This document shows, one piece after another, positions 17,175 to 27,252 of a DNA stretch of 64,000 bases. The DNA lies in NCBI RefSeq assembly GCF_004358185.1, contig NZ_SMUV01000061.1, forward strand, positions 46,723 to 110,722. Reading direction: 5' to 3'. Numbering within the stretch: the stretch's first letter is position 1; each line of letters opens with the position of its first letter. The translations under genes were made by a program, and so were the position numbers. The DNA comes from Antarcticimicrobium luteum. Its GTDB lineage: Bacteria > Pseudomonadota > Alphaproteobacteria > Rhodobacterales > Rhodobacteraceae. The notes under the pieces were generated by a model. The model saw nothing but the letters and a program-made list of their open reading frames with translations, was not told the DNA's origin and did no database searches.

Positions 17175-17851
17175 GCGGGCGTCTTTCCTTGCCGGAACCG
17201 GGTTTCGATCTCCTGGGGATCGTATTCGGTTGCGATCCAGTCCTCAAAGGAAATGGCATCCTGCCGGTGTCGCGCTTCGTAGGTGTCGAGAATATAGTCG
17301 AGGATGCCGACCTTGGAATTGCGGACATGGAAGAACCGCCAGGACAGCATCCTTCGCGCCTCGCTGACCGGTCGCCCCTCGATCGCCAGAAGATAGACGG
17401 ACGAGGCGAACCCGGCCCGGTCGGCGCCGGATTTGCAATGCATGACAAAGGGCTTCCCGATCCGGCGAAACACCTCGATCAGGTGCAGGATTTCGTCCCG
17501 CGAGGCGGCCGCCCGGGCATGCAGCGTGGCGTTGACCAGGGTCAGGCCCAGCGCCTCGCAGCTGGCCTTTTCGGTCAGGTAATGGGCCGAGACGCTGGCG
17601 CCGCGCAGGTTGAGGACGGTGTGGATGCCGCGCCCGGCCATTTGGGCAAACCGCTCATGCGTCGGGTGGTTGGAGCGGTACACCCCCGGCGCGATCTCAT
17701 ACTCGTTGGTCCAGATCCCGCGCAGGATGGCGTGGTCGAAATAGCGGTTGTAGATCCGCGCGCGCCGCTCGTTCCCGGGAATCCTCGGGTCGACGTTGAA
17801 ATAGGCGCGCACATCCCGTTCGAACTGTCGTATCCGGCCGGCGAGACCCAT
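17171..17851 (-). CDS. Tyrosine/dual-specificity protein phosphatase-like protein
   Basis: The 226-residue protein has the Cys-phosphatase loop HCKSGADRAG with nucleophile Cys139 and Arg145, and an upstream region with PGVYRSNHPTHERF and VLNLRG as in bacterial DSP-like phosphatases. The substrate could be phosphotyrosine, a phosphoinositide-like lipid head group or phosphorylated sugar. It is translationally coupled to the MsbA-type exporter downstream, which hints at envelope lipid or glycan processing. That link is inference. Confidence 0.82.
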   Translation of the reverse strand: MGLAGRIRQFERDVRAYFNVDPRIPGNERRARIYNRYFDHAILRGIWTNEYEIAPGVYRSNHPTHERFAQMAGRGIHTVLNLRGASVSAHYLTEKASCEALGLTLVNATLHARAAASRDEILHLIEVFRRIGKPFVMHCKSGADRAGFASSVYLLAIEGRPVSEARRMLSWRFFHVRNSKVGILDYILDTYEARHRQDAISFEDWIATEYDPQEIETRFRQGKTPA

Positions 17852-17997
17852 GACGCTTCCTTTGATGCCTGTCCGGGCAGCACCCGGGGAAATCGCGCCT
17901 ATCTAAGATGCGGGGAAGGGCGTGACAAGGCTGCGCTTCGGATTGACGCCGCCGGTGGGCGGGATAGTGTTCGCCGGACCAGTTTCAGGACAATAGC

Positions 17998-19206
17998 ATG
18001 ACACAGACGTTGAGCGTTGCGCAGGGGCGCGAATACCTTGCGATTCCGGGGCCTTCGGTGATGCCGGAGGCGGTGCTGAGGGCGATGCACCGGCCGGCGC
18101 CGAATATCTATGAGGGCGCGTTGATCGACATGGTCGCCAGCCTGATCCCGGATCTGAAGCGGGTCGCGCGCACCGCGCATAACGCGGCGATCTATATCAG
18201 CAACGGCCATGGCGCCTGGGAGGCGGCCTTGTCCAATGTCGCGGCGCCGGGCGAGACGGTGCTGGTGCCCGCGACCGGCCGTTTCGGGCTGGGCTGGGCC
18301 GACATGGCGCAGGGGCTGGGGATCGAGGCGCAGATCCTCGATTTCGGCAAGCAGACCCCCTGGGATCTGGACCGGGTGGCCGAGGTGCTGCGTGCCGACA
18401 AGGCGCACCGGATCAAGGCGGTGCTGGGGGTGCATGTGGATACCTCCAGCTCGATCCGCAACGATCTGCCGGGGTTGCGGCGGGTGCTGGACGAGGTCGG
18501 GCATCCGGCGCTGCTGATGGCCGATTGCATCGCCGCGATGGCCTGCGACCGCTTCGAGATGGACGGCTGGGGCGTCGATGTGGCGGTGACCGGCAGCCAG
18601 AAGGGGCTGATGGTGCCGCCGGGGCTGGGGTTTGTGTTCTTCAACGACAAGGCCGCCGCGGTGCGGGCGAAGATGCCGCGCGTCAGCCGGTATTGGGACT
18701 GGGCGCCGCGGGCCGATCCGCAGGCCTTTTACCAGTATTTCGGCGGCACCGCGCCGACCCATCACCTCTATGGTCTGCGCGCCGCGCTGGACCTGATCCA
18801 TGACGAGGGGATCGAACATGTCTGGGCCCGGCACGAGCGGCTGGCGCAGGCGATCTGGGCGGCCTGCGAGGTCTGGGGGCAGACCGGACCGCTGGAGCTC
18901 AACGTCTCCGATCCGGCCTATCGCTCGCATGCGGTGACGGCGCTGCGCATCGGCGCGCCGCAGGGCTCGGCGCTACGCGACTGGGTGTCGCGGAATTTCG
19001 GGCTGACGCTGGGCATCGGACTGGGCATGGCCGAGCCGGACGATCCGGCCTGGCACGGATTTTTTCGCATCGGCCATATGGGCCATGTGAACGGGCATAT
19101 GGTGTTGGGCATGCTGGGCGGGATCGAGGCCGGGCTGACCGCGCTGGAGATCCCGCACGGGACCGGCGCGGTTGAGGCCGCCGCGACGGTGATCGCCGGG
19201 AAATAG
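17998..19206 (+). CDS. Class V aminotransferase, serine/alanine-glyoxylate type
   Basis: The 402-residue PLP enzyme of the SgaA/AgxT group shows IPGPSVMPEAVLRAM at the N-terminus, SNGHGAWEAAL for phosphate binding, and the PLP lysine in TGSQKGLM (near residue 202). Family reaction: serine or alanine plus glyoxylate to hydroxypyruvate or pyruvate plus glycine, used in the serine cycle and glyoxylate detoxification. No serine-cycle genes adjoin it. It is divergent from the phosphatase gene. Confidence 0.85.
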   Translation: MTQTLSVAQGREYLAIPGPSVMPEAVLRAMHRPAPNIYEGALIDMVASLIPDLKRVARTAHNAAIYISNGHGAWEAALSNVAAPGETVLVPATGRFGLGWADMAQGLGIEAQILDFGKQTPWDLDRVAEVLRADKAHRIKAVLGVHVDTSSSIRNDLPGLRRVLDEVGHPALLMADCIAAMACDRFEMDGWGVDVAVTGSQKGLMVPPGLGFVFFNDKAAAVRAKMPRVSRYWDWAPRADPQAFYQYFGGTAPTHHLYGLRAALDLIHDEGIEHVWARHERLAQAIWAACEVWGQTGPLELNVSDPAYRSHAVTALRIGAPQGSALRDWVSRNFGLTLGIGLGMAEPDDPAWHGFFRIGHMGHVNGHMVLGMLGGIEAGLTALEIPHGTGAVEAAATVIAGK

Positions 19207-19369
19207 GCGAAAAGCGAGGCCCCGGCGGGGGAGCGCCGGGGCCGGGAATTCAGGCCTTCTTGTCGGCTGGATCCTTTCTGCCGCTCGACCGACGGAGCAG
19301 GCCGCCCGGCCCTTGCGCAGTGCTCTGCGGCCGTGTTCCGCGCAGGGGGCCGTGGCTCAGAAGATCGCT

Positions 19370-20476
19370 TTAACCGCGCACTTGCTTCAGCGCCTCGGGA
19401 AGCGCGGCGGCGAAGGCGTCGAGATCCTGCGGCCGGCCGCAGCTGACGCGGATGCAGCGGTTCTGCGGCGCGGCGAAGGGCATCCGCACGAAGACGCCGC
19501 GCTCCACCAGCCCGTCCAGCACGGATTTGGCGAAGGCCCCGTCAGCCCCGCAATCCACAGCCACGAAATTGGTCGCCGAGGGCAGGGTGGTCAGGCCGTT
19601 GTCGCGGGCGATCTCGGCGATGCGGTGGCGCGCCGCGGCGACCTCGGTCTGCACATGGGCCAGCCAGTCCTGGTCCAGCAGCGCGGCCAGCGCGCCGGCC
19701 TGGGCAAAGCGGTTCATGCCGAAATGGTTGCGCACCTTGTTGAACGCGGTGATCAGTTCCGGCGCGGCGATGGCATAGCCCACCCGTGCGCCGGCCATGC
19801 CATAGGCCTTGGAAAAGGTGCGCATGCGGATCACGCGGGGGTCGTCGGCGGCAATCGGCGCCGCGGTGCCCTCGGGGGCAAATTCCACATAGGCCTCGTC
19901 CAGCACCAGCAGCGCGCCCTCGGGCAGGCTGTCCAGCGCCGCGGCGATGTCGGCGCCCGAATGCCAGCTTCCCATCGGGTTGTCGGGGTTGGCCAGATAG
20001 ACCAGCTTGGCCCCCACCTCGCCCGCCTTGGCGAAGAGCGTCGCGGGATCCTCGCGGTCGTCGACGTAGGCCACCTTGTGCAGCACCCCGCCGAACCCCG
20101 CCACATGATAGTTGAAGGTCGGATAGGCCCCTTCCGAGGTGACCACGGCGTCGCCCTCGCTGACCAGCAGCCGCACCAGATAGCCCAGCAACCCGTCGAT
20201 ACCCTCGCCGACCATGATGTTTTCCGGTGCGATCGCGTGACGGGCGGCAAGCGCCTGGCGCAGGTCGTAGCTTTCCGCGTCGCCGTATTTCCAGATCTCT
20301 GCCGCCTCTGCCTGCATCGCCGCGATCGCTTTGGGCGAGGGGCCGAACAGGCTCTCGTTCGCGCCCAGCCGGGCGGTGAAGGGGGCGCCGCGCTGGCGTT
20401 CCTGCGTTTCGGGGCCGACAAAGGGCACGGTGGCAGGCAGCGAACGGACGAGCGGGGTGTAACGAGGTTCTGTCAT
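19370..20476 (-). CDS. hisC: Histidinol-phosphate aminotransferase-like enzyme
   Basis: The 368-residue class I/II PLP aminotransferase has LGANESLFGPSPKAI, YLANPDNPMGSW, DEAYVEFAP and the PLP-lysine stretch FSKAYGMAGARVGY. These match HisC, which transaminates histidinol phosphate; many alphaproteobacterial paralogs act on aromatic amino acids. It stands apart from other his genes, so the broader label pyridoxal-dependent aminotransferase is safer than a strict HisC. ATG 20476 is the start, since further upstream the frame is non-coding. Confidence 0.82.
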   Translation of the reverse strand: MTEPRYTPLVRSLPATVPFVGPETQERQRGAPFTARLGANESLFGPSPKAIAAMQAEAAEIWKYGDAESYDLRQALAARHAIAPENIMVGEGIDGLLGYLVRLLVSEGDAVVTSEGAYPTFNYHVAGFGGVLHKVAYVDDREDPATLFAKAGEVGAKLVYLANPDNPMGSWHSGADIAAALDSLPEGALLVLDEAYVEFAPEGTAAPIAADDPRVIRMRTFSKAYGMAGARVGYAIAAPELITAFNKVRNHFGMNRFAQAGALAALLDQDWLAHVQTEVAAARHRIAEIARDNGLTTLPSATNFVAVDCGADGAFAKSVLDGLVERGVFVRMPFAAPQNRCIRVSCGRPQDLDAFAAALPEALKQVRG

Positions 20477-20617
20477 GGCGCGCAAATATGACGGGAAAGC
20501 GGCCCTGGGCAAGCGATTTCGGTGTCCCATCGTCCTGCGCCCGTTCCCCCACGTCCGGCTGGATTTTTGCCACGCTGCCGGGGCAGGGTGGGGCAAGGCA
20601 TATGAGGAGGGGCGGCG

Positions 20618-21400
20618 ATGGCGCGCGTATCGGTGGAATATCAGGATCATATCGCCCGGGTCACCCTGACCCGGGGCGACAAGATGAACGCGCTGGACGA
20701 CGCGATGGTCGAGGCGATCCTTGCCGCCGGGGCCGAGGTCGCGGCCTCGAAGGCGCGGGCGGTGGTGCTGGCGGGCGAGGGAAAAAGCTTTTGCGCCGGA
20801 CTCGATATGGCCAGTTTCGCCAGGATGGGCAGCGTCGATCCCGAAGCCTGGCTGATGGAGCGCAGCCACGACGACGCCAACCGGATGCAGGAGGTCTGCC
20901 TGACCTGGCGGCGGGTGCCGGTGCCGGTGATCGCGGCGCTGCACGGCGCGGTCTATGGCGGCGGGTTGCAAATGGCTCTGGGCGCCGACATCCGCATTGC
21001 CGCGCCGGATGCCAAGCTGGCGGTGATGGAGATGAAATGGGGGCTGGTGCCGGATATGGGCGGCATGGCCCTGTTGCCGCGGCTGGTGCGGTCGGATGTG
21101 CTGCGGCTGCTGACCTATACCGCCACGTCGATCCCGGCGGCCCAGGCCGAGGCCTGGGGGCTGGTGACCGAGATCGCCGGGGATCCGCTGGCACGGGCGC
21201 TGGAGCTCGCGGCGCAGATCGCGGGGCAGAGCCCGGCGGCGATCCGGGCGGCCAAGCGGCTGATCGCGGTGGCCGAAAGCGCCGGGCGCGAAGAGGTTCT
21301 GCTGGCCGAGTCGCGCGAACAGGTCGGCGTCCTCGGCAAGCCCGAGCAGATGGAGGTCGTCATGGCCCAGATGCAGGGGCGCAAGCCGGAGTTCAGCTAA
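20618..21400 (+). CDS. Crotonase-family protein (enoyl-CoA hydratase/isomerase)
   Basis: The 260-residue protein shows crotonase landmarks: MNALDDAMVEAIL, the oxyanion-hole stretch GEGKSFCAGLDMASF, and AALHGAVYGGGLQMALGADIRIA. These enzymes hydrate or isomerise acyl-CoA esters in fatty-acid or aromatic degradation. The usual hydratase Glu pair is not clearly present, so it may be an isomerase or other crotonase. GAGGAGGGGCG upstream gives a good ribosome-binding site. Its last 8 bases overlap the convergent TetR gene. Confidence 0.85.
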   Translation: MARVSVEYQDHIARVTLTRGDKMNALDDAMVEAILAAGAEVAASKARAVVLAGEGKSFCAGLDMASFARMGSVDPEAWLMERSHDDANRMQEVCLTWRRVPVPVIAALHGAVYGGGLQMALGADIRIAAPDAKLAVMEMKWGLVPDMGGMALLPRLVRSDVLRLLTYTATSIPAAQAEAWGLVTEIAGDPLARALELAAQIAGQSPAAIRAAKRLIAVAESAGREEVLLAESREQVGVLGKPEQMEVVMAQMQGRKPEFS

Positions 21401-21989
21401 GCGCCTCCGCCGGCAGGTAGAAGTCGAGGATCGCATCGACCACGGCGCGGGCGATGCGGTCGGCGGCGGCGCGGTCCAGCCCGCAGACATCGTTCAGCGC
21501 GATATGCTGTTCGAACCCGGTGCCGCAGCCGGCCAGCGCCATCACCAGATCCTCCAGCCGGCCCGCCGGCATCCGGTCGCGCGCCGGTTCCAGCGCCAGC
21601 CGCAGCGCCGGGATGCGCCGCGCGCCGCGCTGGCGGTTGGGGGTATCGGGCGTCCAGTCGGCCATCAGCTGGCCGAGGAATTTGCGGAAGGCCGGTTCGC
21701 GCTCGCGGCCAAAATCGCGGTAGTAATCCGTCACCAGATGCACCCGCTCGCGTAGGTTCTCGACGCCATCGAGCAGGCTTTCCGCGTCGCGCACGGCGAT
21801 GTCGAGCACCGCCTCGCTGGCCAGAACCGCCGGGTCCGAGAAATAGCGGTAGGCGGTCGCCTTGGAGATGCCGGCGCGCTGGGCGGCGGCGGTCACCGAA
21901 ACGTCGGCATTCTCTTCCGCCAGCTCCCGCGCGGCGGCCAGCAGCTTTTGCCGGGTTTTCAGTTTTTGCGCCTTGCGTTCGTGTTTCAT
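21393..21989 (-). CDS. TetR-family regulator
   Basis: The 198-residue regulator has an N-terminal TetR helix-turn-helix (LLAAARELAEENADVSVTAA, then AGISKATAYRYFSD) and a variable ligand-binding half. ATG 21989 is preferred to an upstream in-frame start at 22034 because the latter lies inside the palindrome 22017-22034. It is divergent from the cupin gene at 22078, and the palindrome lies between them, so it probably represses both itself and the cupin gene. The ligand is unknown. Confidence 0.85.
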   Translation of the reverse strand: MKHERKAQKLKTRQKLLAAARELAEENADVSVTAAAQRAGISKATAYRYFSDPAVLASEAVLDIAVRDAESLLDGVENLRERVHLVTDYYRDFGREREPAFRKFLGQLMADWTPDTPNRQRGARRIPALRLALEPARDRMPAGRLEDLVMALAGCGTGFEQHIALNDVCGLDRAAADRIARAVVDAILDFYLPAEALS

Positions 21990-22016
21990 CCGTCCCCGCT
22001 TGACAGTCCTGCGTTT

Positions 22017-22034
22017 ATGAGACAGTGGTCTCAT
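22017..22034. promoter_or_regulatory. Probable TetR operator
   Basis: ATGAGAC-AGTG-GTCTCAT is a perfect 7-base inverted repeat with a 4-base spacer in the 88-base divergent region. It is well placed to control both the TetR and the cupin gene. Confidence 0.72.
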
Positions 22035-22077
22035 TATCGGTACGGGCTCGCCGCACCTGATTCAAGGAGTATTGTGA

Positions 22078-22551
22078 ATGAAAGCAAGCAGACGATTCCA
22101 CATGCTTGGGAATATCCTGCACTTCCATAAATTCAGCAGTGAAACCAATGGCCGCTATTGCATGGTCGAGGCGCTGGTGGCCCCCGGGGCCGGCGCGCCG
22201 CCCAACCGGCATCCCGAAGAGGAAGAATGCTTCGTGGTGCTGGAGGGCAGTTTCGATTTCATGGTCGAGGGTGAGGTGACCCGTGCCGGGACCGGCGCCA
22301 TGGTGACGATCCCCTCGGGCAGCCTGCATGCGTTCACCAACGCCGGCGCGGCGCCGGGGCGGCTGATGATCTTCAACGCGCCGGGACGGATTCATGACAT
22401 GTTCTTCTCCGAGGCCGGCGATCCGGTGCCGGAGGACAGTTGGGCCTTTCCGGTGAGCGGCGGCCGCCCGGGCGTCGCCCATGTGCTGGAGGCCGCGGCG
22501 CGCGCCGGGGTGGAGATCCCGCCGCCCCCCGCGCAGGCGGTCAGCGCATGA
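22078..22551 (+). CDS. Cupin-domain protein
   Basis: The 157-residue protein has a single conserved-barrel cupin domain. Motif 1 resembles NRHPEEEECFVVLEGSF (about residues 41-57; first His spaced from Glu) and motif 2 TIPSGSLHAFTNAG carries a second His. Many such cupins bind a metal and act as dioxygenases, isomerases or small-molecule sensors. It is divergent from the TetR gene with the palindrome between them, so expression is probably ligand-inducible. Its 3' end overlaps the convergent DUF1992 gene by 11 bases. Substrate unknown. Confidence 0.75.
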   Translation: MKASRRFHMLGNILHFHKFSSETNGRYCMVEALVAPGAGAPPNRHPEEEECFVVLEGSFDFMVEGEVTRAGTGAMVTIPSGSLHAFTNAGAAPGRLMIFNAPGRIHDMFFSEAGDPVPEDSWAFPVSGGRPGVAHVLEAAARAGVEIPPPPAQAVSA

Positions 22552-22873
22552 ACCTGCGCCGCACGTCCTGCGCGATGTGATAACGCAGCTCAAGATCGGC
22601 GATGCGTTTCATCGCGGATTTCTTTTCGTCAGGGTCGGTCAGTTTCGCATAGGCGGCGCGGGCCGCGTCGAGCTCTTTCTTCAGCTTGAACTCCTCCGGC
22701 AGCACGCCCGCCTCCGCCATGATTCGGTGGCCGGCGGCAAGCCCGGGATCGATCAGCGCATCGCCGGGGCGGTCGGGCAGCGGTTTGCCCTCGCCTTCGA
22801 GGTTCGACAGCTTGCCCTCGGCCTCGGCCTTGCGGATCTGGCGTTCGATCAGGTTGCGGAATGCGCGGCTCAT
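22541..22873 (-). CDS. DUF1992 (DnaJC28-like domain) protein
   Basis: The 110-residue protein begins MSRAFRNLIERQIRKAEAEG and continues with LEGEGKPLPDRP, the DUF1992 signature found in eukaryotic DNAJC28 and bacterial YhdN-like proteins. Function is unknown; no J-domain is present. It lies downstream of valS on the same strand but separated by a strong hairpin (22893-22925), so it may have its own promoter. Confidence 0.8.
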   Translation of the reverse strand: MSRAFRNLIERQIRKAEAEGKLSNLEGEGKPLPDRPGDALIDPGLAAGHRIMAEAGVLPEEFKLKKELDAARAAYAKLTDPDEKKSAMKRIADLELRYHIAQDVRRRFMR

Positions 22874-22892
22874 GGTCCCCTCCGGAAATGGA

Positions 22893-22925
22893 AACGGGGC
22901 CGGGGAAATCTTCCCCGGCCCCGTT
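22893..22925 (-). terminator. Strong hairpin, probable valS terminator
   Basis: A perfect 15-base inverted repeat (AACGGGGCCGGGGAA with its complement, 22893-22907 and 22911-22925, loop of 3) lies 43 bases past the valS stop. The symmetrical stem could act on both strands; T runs are short. Confidence 0.75.
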
Positions 22926-22968
22926 ACTCTACACCGTTTGACGCGCGCTGTCGCCGCGTCGGATGGGC

Positions 22969-25900
22969 CTATTCCAGCTCGGCCAGCCGCGCCAGCGCCT
23001 CTGTGATCCGCGCCTCTTCCTCTTCGCGGGCGGCGAGATTTGCGCGGGTCTCCTCGACCACCTCCTCGGGGGCGGATTCGGCGAACTTCGGATTCTTCAG
23101 CCGGCCGCGCAACCCGCCAAGCTCCTTGGTCAGTTTCGCCAGCGTCTTCTCCAGCCGTTCCTTTTCCCCGGCAATGTCGATGATGCCGGCCAGCGGCAGG
23201 CCAAAGGTGGCGCCCTCGGCCGGGATCGTCACCGTGCCCTTGGGCAGGCTGTCGGCCGGCGTCAGCCCCTCGATCCGCGCCAGCCGCTTGATCAGCGCCT
23301 CGTTGCGGCCCCAGGCGGCCTGGCCGGAGGCGTCGATCTCGCTCACCAGCATCGGCACATGGAGGCCGGCGGGGACATGCATCTGGGCCCGCGCCGAGCG
23401 GACCGTCTCGATCAGCCCGATCACCCAGGTCATTTCCCGGTCGGCGGCCTCGTCCACCAGATCGGCGGGCGCGTAGGCGGGCCAGTCCGCATGGATCAGC
23501 GGCTTGGCGCGGCTGCCCGACAGCGCCCAGAGCTCTTCGGTGATGAAGGGCATGATCGGGTGCAGCAGGATCAGGCACTGGTCCAGAACCCATTTCATGG
23601 TCTGGCGGGTCTCGGCCTGCGCTGCCGCATCCTCGCCCTGGAGCAGCGGTTTGGAGAATTCCACGTACCAGTCGCAGACTTTGCCCCAGACAAAGGCGTA
23701 GAGCGCGCTGGCGGCGTCGTTGAAGCGGAAGGTCTCCAGCGCCGCATCTACCTCGGCGCGGACCCGGGCGGTTTCGCCGACGATCCATTTGTTCAGCGTC
23801 TGGGTCGGCTGCGGGATGGCATCGGCCTCGACCTCGAACACGCCGTTCATCTCGGCGAAGCGGGCGAAGTTCCACAGCTTGGTGCCGAAATTCCGGTAGC
23901 CGGCGATGCGCTGCATATCCAGCTTCAGCACCCCGCCGAGCGAGGCCATGGCGGCATTGGTGAAGCGCAGCGCATCGGCGCCGTACTCGTCGATGATCTC
24001 AAGCGGGTCGACCACGTTGCCGACCGATTTGGACATCTTCTTGCCCTTGGCGTCGCGGACGAGGCCATGCAGATAGACCGTCTTGAACGGGATCTCGTCG
24101 ACCACGGCGAGCTGCATCATGATCATCCGGGCCACCCAGAAGAACAAGATGTCCTGCCCGGTGACCAGCACGTCGGTCGGGAAATAGCGCGTCAGCTCCG
24201 GGGTCTGCTCGGGCCAACCCAGCGTGCCGATCGGCCAGAGACCGGAGGAGAACCAGGTGTCGAGCACATCGGGATCGCGCCAGACCGGATAGACCAGCCG
24301 GGTCGGATCCTGATCGATCTCGTACTGCGCCAGCGCCTGGGCGAAGGTGTGGATTGCTTCGTGCTTGTCGGCGACCTCGACGATGCGGGCATCGGCGAGG
24401 GGGTGGGGGGTGTCCGCCAGTTCGCCCCGGAACGCCGCCAGCACCGCGTCGAAATCGGCGGCGCAGTGATTCACGTCGCCCATATGCACAAGACCGTTCA
24501 GCAGCAGGCGGCCCATCTCGACCAGGTCCAGCTTGCCGTCGCCCTCGTCGTCGCGGAAATCCGGCGCCGAAAGGTCCAGCCCGTACCAGACCGGGATCTG
24601 GTGGCCCCACCACAGTTGGCGCGAGATGCACCAGGGCTCGATATTCTCCAGCCAGTGGAAATAAGTTTTCTCGCCGCTCTCGGGTTGAATGTCGATGTCA
24701 CCCTTGCGCACCGCGTCCAGCGCCGGGCCAACGATCTTGGCGGTATCGACGAACCACTGGTCGGTCAGCATCGGTTCGATCACGACCTTGGAGCGGTCGC
24801 CGAAGGGCTGCATGATCGGCTTGGCTTCGACCAGCGGCACCAGCTGCTCGCCGTCTTCGTCCAGGATCATCACCGCGAGGCCCTCTTCGGTGATCTGCTC
24901 GACCACCCGCTTGCGCGCCTCGAAACGGTCCAGCCCGCGCAGCTCGTCCGGCACCAGGTTCAGCGTGTCCACCTCCATCTCGGTGAACTCGGCGCCGCCG
25001 GCAATCTCCTGCGCGCGGGTGGCGCACTCGGCATAGGACAGCCCGTCCTCGCGCATCGCGCCCCTGGTGTCCATCAGCCGGTACATCGGGATGTTGCCGC
25101 GCTTGGCCACCTGGTAGTCGTTGAAGTCATGCGCGCCGGTGATCTTCACCGCGCCCGAGCCGAAGGTGGGATCGGGATAGTCGTCGGTGATGATCGGGAT
25201 CAGACGGCGGTGTTCCTTGGGCCCCACCGGGATTTCGCAGAGCTTGCCGACGATGGGGGCGTAACGCTCGTCCGAGGGATGCACCGCGACGGCGCCGTCG
25301 CCCAGCATGGTCTCGGGCCGGGTGGTGGCGATGGAGATATAGTCGCGCTCTTCCTCCAGCACGACCTTGCCGTCCTCGTCGCGCTCGACATAGGTATAGG
25401 TCTCGCCGCCCGCCAGCGGGTACTTGAAGTGCCACATGTGGCCGGCGACCTCGATATTCTCCACCTCAAGGTCGGAAATCGCGGTCTCGAAATGCGGATC
25501 CCAGTTCACCAGCCGCTTGCCGCGATAGATCAGCCCCTTGTCGTACATGTCGACAAAGACCTTGATCACCGCGTCGTGGAAATTGCCCTCTTCGCCCTCG
25601 GGGGCACCGGGGGCACCCGACATGGTGAAGGCGTTGCGGCTCCAGTCGCAGGAGGCGCCGAGGCGCTTCAACTGGTTGACGATGGTGCCGCCCGACTGCT
25701 GTTTCCATTCCCAGACCTTCTGGGTAAAGGCCTCGCGTCCCATCTCGCGGCGCGAGGGCTGCTGGGTCTCGGCCAGCTTGCGTTCGACCACCATCTGGGT
25801 GGCGATGCCGGCATGGTCCTGGCCGGGCTGCCACAGGGTGTCGAAGCCGCGCATCCGGTGCCAGCGCACCAGGATGTCCTGCAGCGTGTTGTTGAAGGCA

Positions 25901-26064
25901 TGTCCGATGTGCAGGTTGCCGGTGACGTTCGGCGGCGGGATCATGATGCAGAAGGTTTCGGCGCGCGAGGCATTGGCGCCCGCGGTGAAACATCCGGCCT
26001 GTTCCCAGGCCCGGTACAAACGATCCTCGGCCTCGGCCGCGTTGAATGTCTTTTCCATCGCCAT
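22969..26064 (-). CDS. valS: Valyl-tRNA synthetase
   Basis: The 1031-residue class Ia synthetase has the HIGH motif in [14 protein letters not shown] (near residue 40-50) and KMSKS in KKMSKSVGN (near residue 680). It has a large CP1 editing domain between them and the C-terminal coiled-coil arm typical of ValRS (RARLARLAE-like ending with many Glu/Arg/Ala). Length is in the usual alphaproteobacterial range. It ends with a strong hairpin. Confidence 0.98.
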   Translation of the reverse strand: MAMEKTFNAAEAEDRLYRAWEQAGCFTAGANASRAETFCIMIPPPNVTGNLHIGHAFNNTLQDILVRWHRMRGFDTLWQPGQDHAGIATQMVVERKLAETQQPSRREMGREAFTQKVWEWKQQSGGTIVNQLKRLGASCDWSRNAFTMSGAPGAPEGEEGNFHDAVIKVFVDMYDKGLIYRGKRLVNWDPHFETAISDLEVENIEVAGHMWHFKYPLAGGETYTYVERDEDGKVVLEEERDYISIATTRPETMLGDGAVAVHPSDERYAPIVGKLCEIPVGPKEHRRLIPIITDDYPDPTFGSGAVKITGAHDFNDYQVAKRGNIPMYRLMDTRGAMREDGLSYAECATRAQEIAGGAEFTEMEVDTLNLVPDELRGLDRFEARKRVVEQITEEGLAVMILDEDGEQLVPLVEAKPIMQPFGDRSKVVIEPMLTDQWFVDTAKIVGPALDAVRKGDIDIQPESGEKTYFHWLENIEPWCISRQLWWGHQIPVWYGLDLSAPDFRDDEGDGKLDLVEMGRLLLNGLVHMGDVNHCAADFDAVLAAFRGELADTPHPLADARIVEVADKHEAIHTFAQALAQYEIDQDPTRLVYPVWRDPDVLDTWFSSGLWPIGTLGWPEQTPELTRYFPTDVLVTGQDILFFWVARMIMMQLAVVDEIPFKTVYLHGLVRDAKGKKMSKSVGNVVDPLEIIDEYGADALRFTNAAMASLGGVLKLDMQRIAGYRNFGTKLWNFARFAEMNGVFEVEADAIPQPTQTLNKWIVGETARVRAEVDAALETFRFNDAASALYAFVWGKVCDWYVEFSKPLLQGEDAAAQAETRQTMKWVLDQCLILLHPIMPFITEELWALSGSRAKPLIHADWPAYAPADLVDEAADREMTWVIGLIETVRSARAQMHVPAGLHVPMLVSEIDASGQAAWGRNEALIKRLARIEGLTPADSLPKGTVTIPAEGATFGLPLAGIIDIAGEKERLEKTLAKLTKELGGLRGRLKNPKFAESAPEEVVEETRANLAAREEEEARITEALARLAELE

Positions 26065-26226
26065 GCTGCTGGTCCCTCTGTGGTCGCTGGATCATCTATC
26101 GAAGCTGAGGCCGAAGGGGAAGGCGGCAGGGCGGATTTCTTGCTTTGTGCCATGGCGGAAAACCGGTGACAGGGTGCGGCCAGGGCGGCACTGTGGGGGC
26201 GGGCAGCTTTGGACAGGGGGCGACGG

Positions 26227-27207
26227 ATGGATGAAATCCGCATCTATGGCTTTGACGGCACCGGCGGGGTGCAGAGATTGGCCCCGGAGCAAAAGACCGT
26301 GCGGGATCCCGTGCCCCCGGGCGGCGGCTTTGTCTGGGCCCATGTGGACGGCGCGAGCGAGGCCGGGCGCACCTGGCTGGAGGCGGCGGGGCTGGACCGG
26401 CATGAAATCGAGGCGCTTCTGGCCGAAGAGACGCGGCCGCGCTGCACGCTTCACGAGGATATCGCGCTGATGAACCTGCGTGGGGTCAACCTGAACCCGG
26501 GCGCCGAACCCGAGGACATGATCTCGGTTCGGCTGTTCGTGTCGGCGGGGATGATGATTTCCGTCCAGATGCGCACGCTGCAGGCGCTGGTTGACCTGAT
26601 GACCGCGCTGGATCGCGGTCAGGGATCGACGACACCGGGCGATCTGATCGCCCGGCTGGCGCTGCGACTGGCCGACCGGGCCGAGCCGGTGGTGGCGGCG
26701 CTGAACGAGCGCGCCGACCGGCTGGAAGATGCGATGGAGGAAGAAGGCCGGGGCGATTCCGCGATGCGGGCCGATCTGGCCGATATTCGCCGCACCTCCA
26801 TCGTGATGCGCCGCTATATGTTCCCGCAGCGCGATGCGCTGTCGACGCTGGAGATCGAGGATCTGGATTGGCTGACCCAGCGTGACCGCAGCCGGCTGCG
26901 CGAGGCGACCGAACGGGTCACGCGACTGGCCGAGGAGTTGGATGCGCTCCGCGACCGCGCCCAGGTTGTGCACGATCAGATCCTGGACATCCGCGCCGAG
27001 GCGATGAACCGGCAGATGCTGGTGCTGTCAGTGGTGGCGGCGGTGTTCCTGCCGATGGGCCTGGTGACGGGCCTGCTGGGCATCAATGTGGGCGGCATTC
27101 CCGGCGCGGCCTGGCCGGGCGCCTTCTGGGCGGTCTGCGCGCTGCTGCTGGCGATCGGGGCGGGGCAGATATGGCTGTTCCGCCGGATGGGGCTTTTCCC
27201 GCGCTGA
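26227..27207 (+). CDS. zntB: ZntB-like CorA-family metal transporter
   Basis: The 326-residue protein has a large cytoplasmic helical N-terminal domain and two C-terminal transmembrane helices. Before the second it has GINVGGIPG, the ZntB variant of the CorA GMN loop. ZntB transports zinc (proton-coupled import or efflux in different studies). The ATG at 26227 has GGGGCGACGG upstream. It stands alone, divergent from valS. Confidence 0.85.
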   Translation: MDEIRIYGFDGTGGVQRLAPEQKTVRDPVPPGGGFVWAHVDGASEAGRTWLEAAGLDRHEIEALLAEETRPRCTLHEDIALMNLRGVNLNPGAEPEDMISVRLFVSAGMMISVQMRTLQALVDLMTALDRGQGSTTPGDLIARLALRLADRAEPVVAALNERADRLEDAMEEEGRGDSAMRADLADIRRTSIVMRRYMFPQRDALSTLEIEDLDWLTQRDRSRLREATERVTRLAEELDALRDRAQVVHDQILDIRAEAMNRQMLVLSVVAAVFLPMGLVTGLLGINVGGIPGAAWPGAFWAVCALLLAIGAGQIWLFRRMGLFPR

Positions 27208-27252
27208 TCGCGGGGCCGGGACCATCGGCGCCGGGGCGGCGCCGGCGAGCTG

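Noticed and set aside
15486..17282. Long plus-strand frame opposite the ABC exporter
   Set aside because: The ABC exporter on the minus strand has all ATPase motifs; the plus-strand frame has none.
20477..21490. Upstream extension of the hisC frame
   Set aside because: It runs antisense through the crotonase gene and is only an open-frame artefact; the aminotransferase starts at 20476.
22963..26169. Very long open frame on the plus strand opposite valS
   Set aside because: It is antisense to an unmistakable valyl-tRNA synthetase; high GC produces long spurious frames, and its translation shows no family features.
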